A stretch of DNA of 64,000 bases, taken from the NCBI RefSeq assembly GCF_030503735.1, contig NZ_CP073096.1, positions 2,294,001 through 2,358,000 of the forward strand. The letters are read 5' to 3'. Under the pieces are notes generated by a model. It had not been told where the DNA came from, searched no databases, and saw nothing but the letters and a program-made list of their open reading frames with translations. The translations under genes were made by a program, and so were the position numbers. Shown here in pieces: positions 55,617 through 63,622 of this stretch. How positions within the stretch are numbered: the first letter of the stretch is position 1; each line of letters begins with the position of its first letter. Origin of the DNA: Corynebacterium tuberculostearicum. GTDB lineage: Bacteria; Actinomycetota; Actinomycetes; Mycobacteriales; Mycobacteriaceae.

Positions 55617-56681
55617 TTAGCGGCCGCGCAGCCGGTTTACCGCTTCGCGCCCGGCCTTGGGGCCCTCATCCTCGGGGATGGAGGAGGGATCGATCGACGC
55701 TGCGGTATCGCCCACCTCTAGGGTGCCGGCGTCCAGCGCAGAGCGCTTGACCAGTCCCAAGGCGATGGGCCCGTAATCGCAATCATCGACGATGGTGCCT
55801 ATGCGGCCTACCTTACGTCCATTAAAAGTAATGTCATCGCCCACATTTGGCCGCTGCGGGGCAGAGCCATCGAGGTGAAGCTGCACCAAGAGGCGAGGGG
55901 AGCGGCCAAGGTTTTCCACGCGCGCTACCGTCTCCTGCCCGCGATAGCAGCCTTTATTGAGGTGAACGTGGGCTGGATTCTTGGCGTCGCGGCTGATCCA
56001 CTGCGGCACCTCGTGTGGGATTGATTTATTGTCTAGGTCCGCTGCTAGCTCGGGCTCGTGAGCGCGCACGCGCTCGGCAGTAAAGGCCATAAGGCCTGCC
56101 AATCGTGCGCCAGATTCCTCAAGCCATTTCGTTGCTTCGACCAAGGATTCGCGTGGAACGCCGAGGTCAATGCGCCTAATTCCGGACCATTGGACTTCAC
56201 GGGAAAACTCCACCATGGGCGGTGTTGCAATATCGGTATCACCCAGGAGGGTGAGGATGGCGATATCGGCTTCTTCCACGGTGACCTCGGACCAAAAGAC
56301 CATCATGGTGAGGAATTTCAAAAGGGAGTTGAATTGGGCCGCAGGAACATCGATTAGGAAGGCGTCCTCGGTACGGGTGATATCCATGTGGTGGAGGATA
56401 TGGCCTTGTATATCTAGGTCGAGGGCGCCGGCGCTAAAGCCCGCTGGAGCCGCGTCAAGCTTTTGCGAAAGCAAGTTATTAAGGAACTCGGCGGCGTCCT
56501 TGCCGCTGACACGGATAACGCGGCGTTGGGATCGGTCAATGACTATGGTGCCGCCATCGGCGGCGCGTTGCTCGCCCAATGGATTGCCATAGTGCCAGGC
56601 CACCCCCTGGGCATCGAGTACGGTCGCGTCCTGGTGCTCCGCGGCACCGGCGCGCTGCAGAAGAGGCGAAGAATAACTCAC
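55617..56681 (-). CDS. ygfZ: Folate-binding YgfZ/GcvT-like protein
   Basis: Tetrahydrofolate-dependent iron-sulfur assembly/repair factor. GcvT-like fold with VIRVSGKDAAEFLNNLLSQ near the N-terminus and the diagnostic KGCYRGQE motif at about residue 235. 354 residues. The GTG 56681 start is supported by a TACCAT hexamer 8 bases upstream; the longer ORF reads into the divergent pabC. Confidence 0.9.
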   Translation of the reverse strand: MSYSSPLLQRAGAAEHQDATVLDAQGVAWHYGNPLGEQRAADGGTIVIDRSQRRVIRVSGKDAAEFLNNLLSQKLDAAPAGFSAGALDLDIQGHILHHMDITRTEDAFLIDVPAAQFNSLLKFLTMMVFWSEVTVEEADIAILTLLGDTDIATPPMVEFSREVQWSGIRRIDLGVPRESLVEATKWLEESGARLAGLMAFTAERVRAHEPELAADLDNKSIPHEVPQWISRDAKNPAHVHLNKGCYRGQETVARVENLGRSPRLLVQLHLDGSAPQRPNVGDDITFNGRKVGRIGTIVDDCDYGPIALGLVKRSALDAGTLEVGDTAASIDPSSIPEDEGPKAGREAVNRLRGR

Positions 56682-56689
56682 AACTACCG

Positions 56690-56695
56690 ATGGTA
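56690..56695 (-). promoter_or_regulatory. -10 element of ygfZ
   Basis: TACCAT on the minus strand, 8 bases before GTG 56681. Confidence 0.4.
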
Positions 56696-56698
56696 GGG

Positions 56699-56704
56699 CA
56701 TAAT
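56699..56704 (+). promoter_or_regulatory. -10 element of pabC
   Basis: CATAAT, 7 bases before ATG 56712. Confidence 0.5.
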
Positions 56705-56711
56705 CGAAAGT

Positions 56712-57575
56712 ATGAAGTTTTCGCCGCGAAAAGAGCCGGTCATCTACGTTGTGGAACCCTATGGAGGTTCGGTGCGCAAGCATATGCCTACGCTGCCGCT
56801 TGTCTACGCCGATGATGCCGCGGTCACCCGCGGCGATGGCATCTTTGAGTCCCTGCTCGTGCGAGGAGGGAAGGCCGCCAACCTGCAGCGGCACGCGCAG
56901 CGATTCTGCGATTCGGCGCGCACAATGAATTTACCGGAGCCGCCCATGGACAAGTGGGAAGAGGCTACGCGGCTCGCTATTGCTGATTTTTGCGGTGAAG
57001 ACACCGGTGACGCCAAATGCACATGGACCTACACCCGCGGCCGCGCCTCTACTGGTAGGCCCAGTGCCTGGGTCGTGGTTCAGCCGATTGAGAATAAAGT
57101 GCTAGAGCAGCGCGACCAAGGCGTGGCCGTGATGACTAGCCCGCGCCTCTGGCACGTAGCAGAGGAGCTGCCCGCCAAGACTTTGAACTATGCGGCGACG
57201 ATGGCGATGCTGCGCATGGCGCGTGAAAAGGGCTTTGAGGATCTAATTCTTACGGACCCGGATACTGAGGAAATCCTCGAGGGTGCAACCTCAACCGTGG
57301 TGGCTGTCAAGGGGGAGAAGCTGCGCACCGCCGCAGGCCGAGGCATCTTGCCGGGAACCACACAGGCCACACTTTTCGCGCACGCTAAGGAGGAAGGCTA
57401 TCGCTGCAAGGCCAAACCGCTGACCGTGGAGTACTTAGAAAAGGCGGATTCGGTGTGGCTAGTGTCCTCCGTGCGCGTTGCGGCGCGTGTCACCCGGTTG
57501 AATGACAAAAAATTAAAGGCCCCGGACAACGTGGACGTCATCCGAGACCTTATTGATGCTGCGCTGGGGTCCTAG
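56712..57575 (+). CDS. pabC: 4-amino-4-deoxychorismate lyase (class IV aminotransferase)
   Basis: PLP enzyme giving p-aminobenzoate for folate. Class IV fold: TRGDGIFESLLVRGG near the N-terminus, PLP Lys in ELPAKTLNYAATMAM, EILEGATSTVV and GRGILPGTTQATLF. 287 residues. Branched-chain or D-amino-acid aminotransferase activity cannot be excluded from sequence alone. Divergent from ygfZ, another folate-linked gene, with 30 bases between starts. Confidence 0.85.
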   Translation: MKFSPRKEPVIYVVEPYGGSVRKHMPTLPLVYADDAAVTRGDGIFESLLVRGGKAANLQRHAQRFCDSARTMNLPEPPMDKWEEATRLAIADFCGEDTGDAKCTWTYTRGRASTGRPSAWVVVQPIENKVLEQRDQGVAVMTSPRLWHVAEELPAKTLNYAATMAMLRMAREKGFEDLILTDPDTEEILEGATSTVVAVKGEKLRTAAGRGILPGTTQATLFAHAKEEGYRCKAKPLTVEYLEKADSVWLVSSVRVAARVTRLNDKKLKAPDNVDVIRDLIDAALGS

Positions 57576-58267
57576 CCAGCGATGCGGGTGAGCTCCGCGG
57601 ACATGTAGGGGCGCATTTCGCCATCCACCATGCGCTCGTCTACCCAGCCCAGGTTGTTATTGGGCATCAGGCCGTACATGCGCTTGCCTGGGCCCAGGTT
57701 CTTCGGGCCGGTTTCGGTCACCATGGTGGAGGCTGATTCCAGCTGCCAAGCGCGATCATTGAACGGCTCGCCGTAGAAAATTTCCACAATGCCATTAGAC
57801 GAGGTGTAGGTTACCTCGATTTCATCCTTTTCTGAGATGCGCCAGAAGCCGGTCTCACGCACGGATGGGCCTTCCGGCTTGCCCTCGGTATTGATCGTCC
57901 AGGTGCGGGAGCTAAAAGTCAGGTAATTCTCGCCATCGTGGGCGATGACCAGCTGCTGGCCAAAGGTGTATTCTTGGCCCTTCGTATCGTGTGCCTGACC
58001 CTCCCCCTGCCAGACGCCAACGAGGGGGAGCAGGCCCAGCAGGCCGTCGTGCAGTGACGGGCCCTGTCGCAAGTTAGCCGTATCGTCCGGCACGGGGGTA
58101 TCGCCCAGCTCGAGCGCGGGGATATTGCGGCTAGCGGCGTCCTTCCACTGCTCAGCAGCCTGGTTCACGGCATCATTGCCATTGAGCTTGCCGGGATCAT
58201 TTTCTGGATGGGAGTCCGCAGTTGTTTCAATGTTGTTTGCGGTGTTGTCAGTATTATTTTCGCTCAT
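57572..58267 (-). CDS. Nitrobindin-like heme-binding beta-barrel protein
   Basis: 231 residues. After a 75-residue Asn/Asp-rich N-terminus comes a 10-strand barrel of the THAP4/Rv2717c type: LVGVWQGEGQAHDT, VRETGFWRISE and a C-terminal ELTRI. Nitrobindins bind heme and may convert peroxynitrite. The N-terminal extension is longer than in the mycobacterial protein. Leaderless ATG 58267. The stop overlaps the convergent pabC stop by 4 bases. Confidence 0.87.
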   Translation of the reverse strand: MSENNTDNTANNIETTADSHPENDPGKLNGNDAVNQAAEQWKDAASRNIPALELGDTPVPDDTANLRQGPSLHDGLLGLLPLVGVWQGEGQAHDTKGQEYTFGQQLVIAHDGENYLTFSSRTWTINTEGKPEGPSVRETGFWRISEKDEIEVTYTSSNGIVEIFYGEPFNDRAWQLESASTMVTETGPKNLGPGKRMYGLMPNNNLGWVDERMVDGEMRPYMSAELTRIAG

Positions 58268-58275
58268 GGCCGTCC

Positions 58276-58281
58276 AGCCTA
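58276..58281 (-). promoter_or_regulatory. -10 element of the nitrobindin-like gene
   Basis: TAGGCT on the minus strand, 8 bases before ATG 58267. Confidence 0.5.
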
Positions 58282-58306
58282 GTCGTGAACCCGCCGCATT
58301 AACTAC

Positions 58307-58312
58307 TAGACT
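58307..58312 (+). promoter_or_regulatory. -10 element of the diacylglycerol kinase gene
   Basis: TAGACT, 8 bases before GTG 58321. Confidence 0.55.
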
Positions 58313-58320
58313 TAGGCCTC

Positions 58321-59358
58321 GTGCATGCATTGATGATCTCGAATCCCAACTCGACCTCACAAACTAACGCCCTATTCCGCCAAATCGTCCCCTGCCTCCG
58401 AGCGGTAGAGGGGCTGCATCTCAAGGTGCAATTTACGCACTACCCTGGCCACGCCGAAGAGATGGTTAAGGGAATGACCAGGGATGACTATGACGTCATC
58501 ATTGCCGTGGGCGGTGACGGTACTGTCAATGAAGTGGTCAACGGGCTACTCGGCCCGGCCGACGGGCAGCGCCCTGATCCTCACTCCGTTCCGGCGCTGG
58601 CCGTGATTCCTACCGGTTCTGCCAACGTCTTCGTGCGCGCTTTGGGCTTTCCCAATACCCCGGTGGAGGCTACCCATGTGCTGGCGCGCATGCTCGACCG
58701 GGATCTTCGCCGCACCATTTACCTCGGTACGTGGAATGACCGCTGGTTTGCCGTCAATGCAGGCTTCGGTTTGGACGCAGACGTGTTGGCGCGCGTGGAT
58801 CGTGCCCGCGAGCAAGGTTTTGCCGCCACTCCGTTGCGCTACCTCAACGTTGCCATCCGGGCATGGAACCGCGCGCGGAAGAACCCACCGCATATTGCGG
58901 TGACGGCCGAATCCAGTGACGGCGAGCGGCTGCACAAGGATGATGTGCCGCTGATGTTTACCTCGAATACCAACCCGTGGACGTTCCTGGGGCCGCTGCC
59001 GGTGGTAACAAATCCGCGCAACTCCTTCGATGAGGGATTGGCCCTCTTTGGGCTGGAGGAGTTTAGCGGTCTCGGCGGTGTGGTTGGCTTGCTGCACCTA
59101 TTTGGTGCTGATAAGCGCGGGTGGCTCAATAAGCTCACTAAGGAAAAGACGGTGGCCTTCGATGATGCCATGCGGGTAGAGCTGGTTTGCCGCGAGCCCC
59201 AGCGTTTTCAGGCCGATGGGGAATCAGAAGGGCGCTTCGATAGCGTCACCTTGGCCTCGGTGAAAGATGCCATCGAGGTATTCGCCCCGCAGGCTCGGAG
59301 AGAGGCTCACCAGCGCACGATGAAGGAAGTTCTCCGAGACTTTATTCGCCTGCGTTAG
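58321..59358 (+). CDS. Diacylglycerol kinase family lipid kinase
   Basis: Soluble DgkB/YegS-type lipid kinase. Catalytic motif VIIAVGGDGTVNEVVNGL at about 60-77, IPTGSANVFVRAL and NAGFGLDADV are present. 345 residues. Substrate is probably diacylglycerol but other lipids are possible. Leaderless GTG 58321. Its 3' end overlaps the convergent gene by 17 bases. Confidence 0.9.
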   Translation: MHALMISNPNSTSQTNALFRQIVPCLRAVEGLHLKVQFTHYPGHAEEMVKGMTRDDYDVIIAVGGDGTVNEVVNGLLGPADGQRPDPHSVPALAVIPTGSANVFVRALGFPNTPVEATHVLARMLDRDLRRTIYLGTWNDRWFAVNAGFGLDADVLARVDRAREQGFAATPLRYLNVAIRAWNRARKNPPHIAVTAESSDGERLHKDDVPLMFTSNTNPWTFLGPLPVVTNPRNSFDEGLALFGLEEFSGLGGVVGLLHLFGADKRGWLNKLTKEKTVAFDDAMRVELVCREPQRFQADGESEGRFDSVTLASVKDAIEVFAPQARREAHQRTMKEVLRDFIRLR

Positions 59359-60169
59359 CTTGCGGTGCCGGGCCCACCCGGTGCTTGGTATCGGCGGCCT
59401 TCTTTTCCGCCTCTTCCACGGCCTTTTGTTCCGAGCCTTCTATCTCTAGCGGGGAGAGCTGGGCCAGCTGTACCTTGATATTGCGGCGCTGCACCTCGAA
59501 GGAAATGGTGCCCCCTTGCATCTTTACCGCGGTAGCTTGGGCAGGCAGCGGCAGCTGGCGAGTATCGAAGTTCAAAGAAAAGGCCTTCTGCAGGCGGTCG
59601 TCATCGGTGCCGTAGACCTGCATTCGAAACTCCGGCCCTACGAGGCGGAGGGTGACTTTGGCGGTGGACTTGTGGGCGTCGCCAGGCAGGGTGCCGGTAA
59701 GCTCTGCTTCTGCGGAGGTGCCACCGGAGGGTGAAATATCGTCTGGGTTGGCAATGGAGAGGTCGGTAATACCCAGCAGGCGTCCTAAAGCGACGCCATC
59801 CAAGGAAATGCCGCGGGAGTAGGTGGATACGGGCGCGCCCTCAATATCCCCGTTCATTACTTGCTCTGGGGTGACCGTTATATCGCGCAATACGGTAGAG
59901 GCATTGACCATTCCCAGCTTCGGCACTTCCACGTCGAGAGCCTTGACCTCCAGATAGGGGATTTCTTTCGAAGCCGCCGCCCACACGTAGGGAGTGCCGC
60001 CGATGTAGACATCCGGCGTATTATCTAGCCGCGAATTGGCCTTCACGGCCTGCGCCACCTTGTGTTCTGTGTGCATAGCCACGCAGGCATCCGCCACCCA
60101 GGCAGCAATGAGCACGCACACCACGAGGAGGGCGCGCACGATGCGCCGGTCAATCTTTAGAACGCTCAC
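59342..60169 (-). CDS. DUF2993 (LmeA-like) envelope protein
   Basis: 275 residues. One N-terminal membrane helix (RALLVVCVLIAAWVADACVA) then the DUF2993 domain, typified by YVWAAASKEIPYLEVKALDV and GVALGRLLGITDLSIANP. LmeA of mycobacteria binds phospholipid and is needed for normal lipomannan elongation. A Glu/Lys-rich C-terminus ends the protein. GTG 60169. Divergent from mshD. Confidence 0.85.
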   Translation of the reverse strand: MSVLKIDRRIVRALLVVCVLIAAWVADACVAMHTEHKVAQAVKANSRLDNTPDVYIGGTPYVWAAASKEIPYLEVKALDVEVPKLGMVNASTVLRDITVTPEQVMNGDIEGAPVSTYSRGISLDGVALGRLLGITDLSIANPDDISPSGGTSAEAELTGTLPGDAHKSTAKVTLRLVGPEFRMQVYGTDDDRLQKAFSLNFDTRQLPLPAQATAVKMQGGTISFEVQRRNIKVQLAQLSPLEIEGSEQKAVEEAEKKAADTKHRVGPAPQANAGE

Positions 60170-60189
60170 CCTTTCATTCTTACCCTACG

Positions 60190-60195
60190 TATTCT
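60190..60195 (+). promoter_or_regulatory. -10 element of mshD
   Basis: TATTCT, 7 bases before ATG 60203. Confidence 0.45.
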
Positions 60196-60202
60196 GGTGC
60201 CT

Positions 60203-61120
60203 ATGACTAGCAATGCCTTTAAGATTACGGAAGAAAACCTGCCCAGCACCCCGGAGCTGGCCCGCCGCGTAGAAGCGTGGGCTGAGCAGGCCGAACGTGC
60301 CGATGGTATGGCACCGCTCTCGGAGCAATTCCTCAATGGTTTGCAGGATTCCCGTTTGCAGCATCGCCACCTCGTGGCGTGGGTGGGGCAGGAGCCGTGT
60401 GGCGTAGCTTGCCTGGAAGGCTCCACAGCGGAGCTTTTCATTGCGCCCGAACAGCGTAGGCAGGGCTTTGGTGCCCTGCTTTACGACGCTGCCGCGAAAA
60501 CCCCTAACCTGCAGGCCTGGGCTCACGGAAACCTGCCAGCTGCCAAGGCCGTAGCAGAGTCACGCGGTCTGCAGGTCACCCGCAAGCTCGTGGTCATGGG
60601 CATTGGGGGAGAAGAGCTCGCGGCCGCGGCCCAGCCCGCGGAGTTGCCCCTAACTGCTCTCAATTACACCGAAGCAGTGGATAAATGGGGGAAAAGCCGT
60701 GTGGAGGAACAGTGGCTCAAGGTAAATAATGAGGCCTTTTCCTGGCACCCCGAGCAAGGCGGCTGGGATGTAGAACGCCTTCACCGCGGGATGGAAGCGG
60801 ACTGGTTCGATCCCGCCGACGTGCTCTTCCTGTGGGATACCGCAGGGGAGCCGGTTTTAGCCGGCTTCCACTGGACCAAGTGGCATGCGGAGGAAACCCC
60901 AGGATTTGGCGAGGTCTACGTGGTGGGTTTGGCCGAGCACTATCGCGGCCAGAAATTGGGCGGCCCGTTGCTGCAAGTGGGACTGCGCCGCATGGTAGAA
61001 AAGGGAGCTCAAAAGGTAATTCTCTACGTGGAAGCGGATAATGATCCGGCGCTCAAGGCCTATGAGCGTTTGGGATTTAAAGTTGATGAAGAACACGTTG
61101 TATGGGGCGTATGTGACTAA
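60203..61120 (+). CDS. mshD: Mycothiol synthase MshD
   Basis: Acetyl-CoA:Cys-GlcN-Ins acetyltransferase, the last step of mycothiol synthesis. Two tandem GNAT domains: the first with IAPEQRRQGFGALLYD, the second with VYVVGLAEHYRGQKLGGPLL and the C-terminal VEADNDPALKAYERLGFKV. 305 residues. Diagnostic for actinobacteria. Confidence 0.95.
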   Translation: MTSNAFKITEENLPSTPELARRVEAWAEQAERADGMAPLSEQFLNGLQDSRLQHRHLVAWVGQEPCGVACLEGSTAELFIAPEQRRQGFGALLYDAAAKTPNLQAWAHGNLPAAKAVAESRGLQVTRKLVVMGIGGEELAAAAQPAELPLTALNYTEAVDKWGKSRVEEQWLKVNNEAFSWHPEQGGWDVERLHRGMEADWFDPADVLFLWDTAGEPVLAGFHWTKWHAEETPGFGEVYVVGLAEHYRGQKLGGPLLQVGLRRMVEKGAQKVILYVEADNDPALKAYERLGFKVDEEHVVWGVCD

Positions 61121-61142
61121 CGTCATGGGGTTCGCGGCGTTT

Positions 61143-61164
61143 GTTCACTTAGAGTTCACCTCCT
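61143..61164 (+). promoter_or_regulatory. Candidate PHO box upstream of pstS
   Basis: Abutting 11-mers GTTCACTTAGA and GTTCACCTCCT match 10 and 9 of 11 positions of GTTCAYYYRSG. A weaker GTTCGC half-site begins at 61130. Direct repeats at exact 11-base spacing are the recognition form of PhoP/PhoR-type regulators. Confidence 0.6.
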
Positions 61165-61227
61165 AGAACCCTGTTGGTCAGATACTGCCGATAGCTTTAC
61201 ACCTTGTGAGTTAACCGCACCTGTGCG

Positions 61228-61264
61228 CCTGCATCCCGTCCCAGAAGGCGGAGCGGGATGCAGG
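61228..61264 (+). other. Leader hairpin upstream of pstS
   Basis: Perfect 11-bp arms CCTGCATCCCG / CGGGATGCAGG with a 15-base loop, about 70 bases before the pstS GTG. No T-run follows, so it is more likely an mRNA-stability or regulatory element than a terminator of mshD. Confidence 0.55.
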
Positions 61265-61335
61265 AGATATCTCTCTAGGAGATGCGGTTTCCTCGGACAA
61301 TCAATCTCTGATCTGCACCGGAAAGGGTTTTTCCC

Positions 61336-62439
61336 GTGATTCGCAACTTCAAGCGCACTGCCGCAATCTTCGGCATCGTAGCCGCAACCTCCACCGCTCT
61401 CGTAGCTTGCTCTGAGGAGTCTGGCTCCTCCTCTGATTCCGCTGGCGGCGAGGACGTCTCCGGCGAGCTCGTCGGTGACGGCGCATCCTCCCAGCAGAAC
61501 GCAATGTCCTACTTCCAGACCGCGTTCTCCGAGGATCACCCAGACGCCTCCCTGTCCTACAACGCTTCCGGTTCCGGCGCTGGCGTTGAGGCCTTCACCA
61601 ATGGCCAGGCTGACTTCGCTGGTTCTGACTCCGCTCTGAAGGAAGATGAGGGTGAGGTTGAGGCTGCCGCTAAGCGTTGCGATGGCAACGAGGCTTGGCA
61701 CCTGCCAACCACTATCGGCCCGGTTGCAATCGCCTACAACCTAGGCGATACCGAGATCAACCTTTCCACCGAGACCCTGGGCAAGATCTTCAAGGGCGAG
61801 ATCAAGAAGTGGAACGACGAGGCCATTGCCGCTGACAACGAGGGCACCGACTTGCCGGATAAGGACATCACCGTCATCTTCCGTTCCGATGAGTCCGGTA
61901 CCTCCGCAAACTTCCAGAAGTTCCTGAAGGCCGCTACCGGCGACTGGGATTCCGAGGGCAAGCAGTTCCCGGATACCGTCGGTGAGGGTGCTAACGGCTC
62001 CTCCGGTGTTGCTGACCAAGTTGCAAACATCGACGGCGCTATCACCTACGTCGAGTCTGGCTTCGCAGACCAGAAGGAAGGCGACGGCGTCAAGAAGGCC
62101 AAGATTGACTTTGGCCACGGCCCAGTTGAGCTGTCCACCGAGTCCGTTAACAAGGCTCTGGAGAACCTAGAGTTCAAGGAGACCGACTCCGAGCACAACA
62201 TGGTTGTTGACTCCGAGGCACTGTTCTCCTCCGATAACGAGGGTGCATATCCGCTCATCTTGACCACCTACAACATCGTATGCTCCAAGGGCTACGATGA
62301 GGAGACCTCCAAGCTGGTTAAGTCCTTCTTCACCACCGTTCTGGATCACCAGGATGACCAGCTGGCTGAGCAGGGCTTCATCCCAGTTGAGGGTGCACAC
62401 CTGGACAAGCTGAAGGCTGCTGTTGACGCTCTGCAGTAA
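61336..62439 (+). CDS. pstS: Phosphate ABC transporter substrate-binding lipoprotein PstS
   Basis: Periplasmic-side high-affinity phosphate binder. Lipobox LVAC, then GDGASSQQNAMSYFQTAF, SGSGAGVEAFTNGQADFAGSD and FRSDESGTSANF, which supply the phosphate-binding hydroxyls and arginine. 367 residues. GTG 61336 has AAAGGG upstream. Codons are strongly biased, as in highly expressed genes. PHO-box-like repeats precede it. Confidence 0.97.
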   Translation: MIRNFKRTAAIFGIVAATSTALVACSEESGSSSDSAGGEDVSGELVGDGASSQQNAMSYFQTAFSEDHPDASLSYNASGSGAGVEAFTNGQADFAGSDSALKEDEGEVEAAAKRCDGNEAWHLPTTIGPVAIAYNLGDTEINLSTETLGKIFKGEIKKWNDEAIAADNEGTDLPDKDITVIFRSDESGTSANFQKFLKAATGDWDSEGKQFPDTVGEGANGSSGVADQVANIDGAITYVESGFADQKEGDGVKKAKIDFGHGPVELSTESVNKALENLEFKETDSEHNMVVDSEALFSSDNEGAYPLILTTYNIVCSKGYDEETSKLVKSFFTTVLDHQDDQLAEQGFIPVEGAHLDKLKAAVDALQ

Positions 62440-62470
62440 GCGCTAAAGCTGTAAAAGCTTAATGCCTTCC

Positions 62471-62508
62471 CGCCCCCACTGCCGCACACGATTCGCGCTT
62501 TGGGGGCG
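62471..62508 (+). other. Intercistronic hairpin between pstS and pstC
   Basis: CGCCCCCA (62471-62478) pairs with TGGGGGCG (62501-62508) over a 22-base loop in the 122-base pstS-pstC gap. Position suggests partial termination or mRNA protection giving more PstS than permease. Confidence 0.5.
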
Positions 62509-62561
62509 CAGGTATGTAACGATATTTTCCATATTTAACGCTGAGAAGGATTAACAGTCTC

Positions 62562-63608
62562 ATGGCAGACAATAATCTCACCACGGCTCCAGAGCAGAAG
62601 GACGCGCACGTCACTTCTGCCGAGCGAGTCTCCAACAGCGGACACGATGAGGTAGCTACCTCCAGCGCCAACGGCGGCGTAAAGCGCCCGGGCGACCGTG
62701 TCTTTGAATTCCTATCCACTGCTTCGGCAACACTTATCACCGTAATGATTGCCGCCATTGCTGCCTTCCTGCTGTGGCGTGCGGTTCCCGCCCTAGGGGT
62801 TAACGACGGCGGCATCATGGGCTTCTTCACCTATGGCGGACGATGGGAGACCAGCGATACCTCCGCGATGAAGTTCGGTATCCCGACCATGTTCGGCACG
62901 ACCGTTCTCATTTCCGTCTTCGCCCTTCTGCTGGCCATGCCGGTGGCCCTAGCCATCGCCATCTTCCTGTCCAACTACGCGCCTTCCCGCTTGGTTAAGC
63001 CGCTCGGCTTCCTCGTGGACATGCTCGCTGCAGTTCCGTCCATCGTTTACGGCCTGTGGGGCTGGCAGGTTCTCGGTCCAGCCCTTTCCGGCTTCTACTC
63101 TTGGATGGAATCCTGGGCCGGTGGCTTCTTCCTATTCCACGTCTTTGATAACTCGCCGTCTTTCGCTACTGGCCGCAACCTGTTTACCGGTGGCATTGTG
63201 CTCGCCGTTATGATCCTGCCGATCATCGCTGCTACCGCCCGCGAGGTCTTTGTCCAGACCCCTCCAGGCCAGGTGGAATCGGCCTTGGCATTGGGCGCTA
63301 CTCGTTGGGAAGTCATCCGTATGACGGTTCTTCCTTTCGGCATGTCCGGCTACATTGCCGGTTCCATGCTCGGCTTGGGTCGTGCATTGGGTGAGACCAT
63401 GGCGCTATACATGGTTGTCTCCCCGCTGATTGACTTCCGCTTCTCGCTTTTCGACGGCGGTACTACCTTCGCTACAGCTATCGCTCTGGCATCTGCCGAG
63501 TTCGGTAACGAGATGCGCGCTGGTGCCTACATCGCCGCCGGCCTCATGCTGTTCTTGCTGACCTTCGTGGTCAACGCAATTGCCCGCGCCATCGTGAAAA
63601 ATAAGTAA
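62562..63608 (+). CDS. pstC: Phosphate ABC transporter permease PstC
   Basis: 348-residue inner-membrane subunit with about six to seven helices. The binding-protein-dependent transport loop reads EVFVQTPPGQVESALALGAT followed by RWEVIRM; LDFLAAVPSIVYG-type segment is VDMLAAVPSIVYGLWGW. A 45-residue Thr/Ser/Asn-rich cytoplasmic N-terminus precedes TM1. ATG 62562 follows AGAAGGA. Confidence 0.96.
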   Translation: MADNNLTTAPEQKDAHVTSAERVSNSGHDEVATSSANGGVKRPGDRVFEFLSTASATLITVMIAAIAAFLLWRAVPALGVNDGGIMGFFTYGGRWETSDTSAMKFGIPTMFGTTVLISVFALLLAMPVALAIAIFLSNYAPSRLVKPLGFLVDMLAAVPSIVYGLWGWQVLGPALSGFYSWMESWAGGFFLFHVFDNSPSFATGRNLFTGGIVLAVMILPIIAATAREVFVQTPPGQVESALALGATRWEVIRMTVLPFGMSGYIAGSMLGLGRALGETMALYMVVSPLIDFRFSLFDGGTTFATAIALASAEFGNEMRAGAYIAAGLMLFLLTFVVNAIARAIVKNK

Positions 63609-63622
63609 GGAGGGGAGGATCA

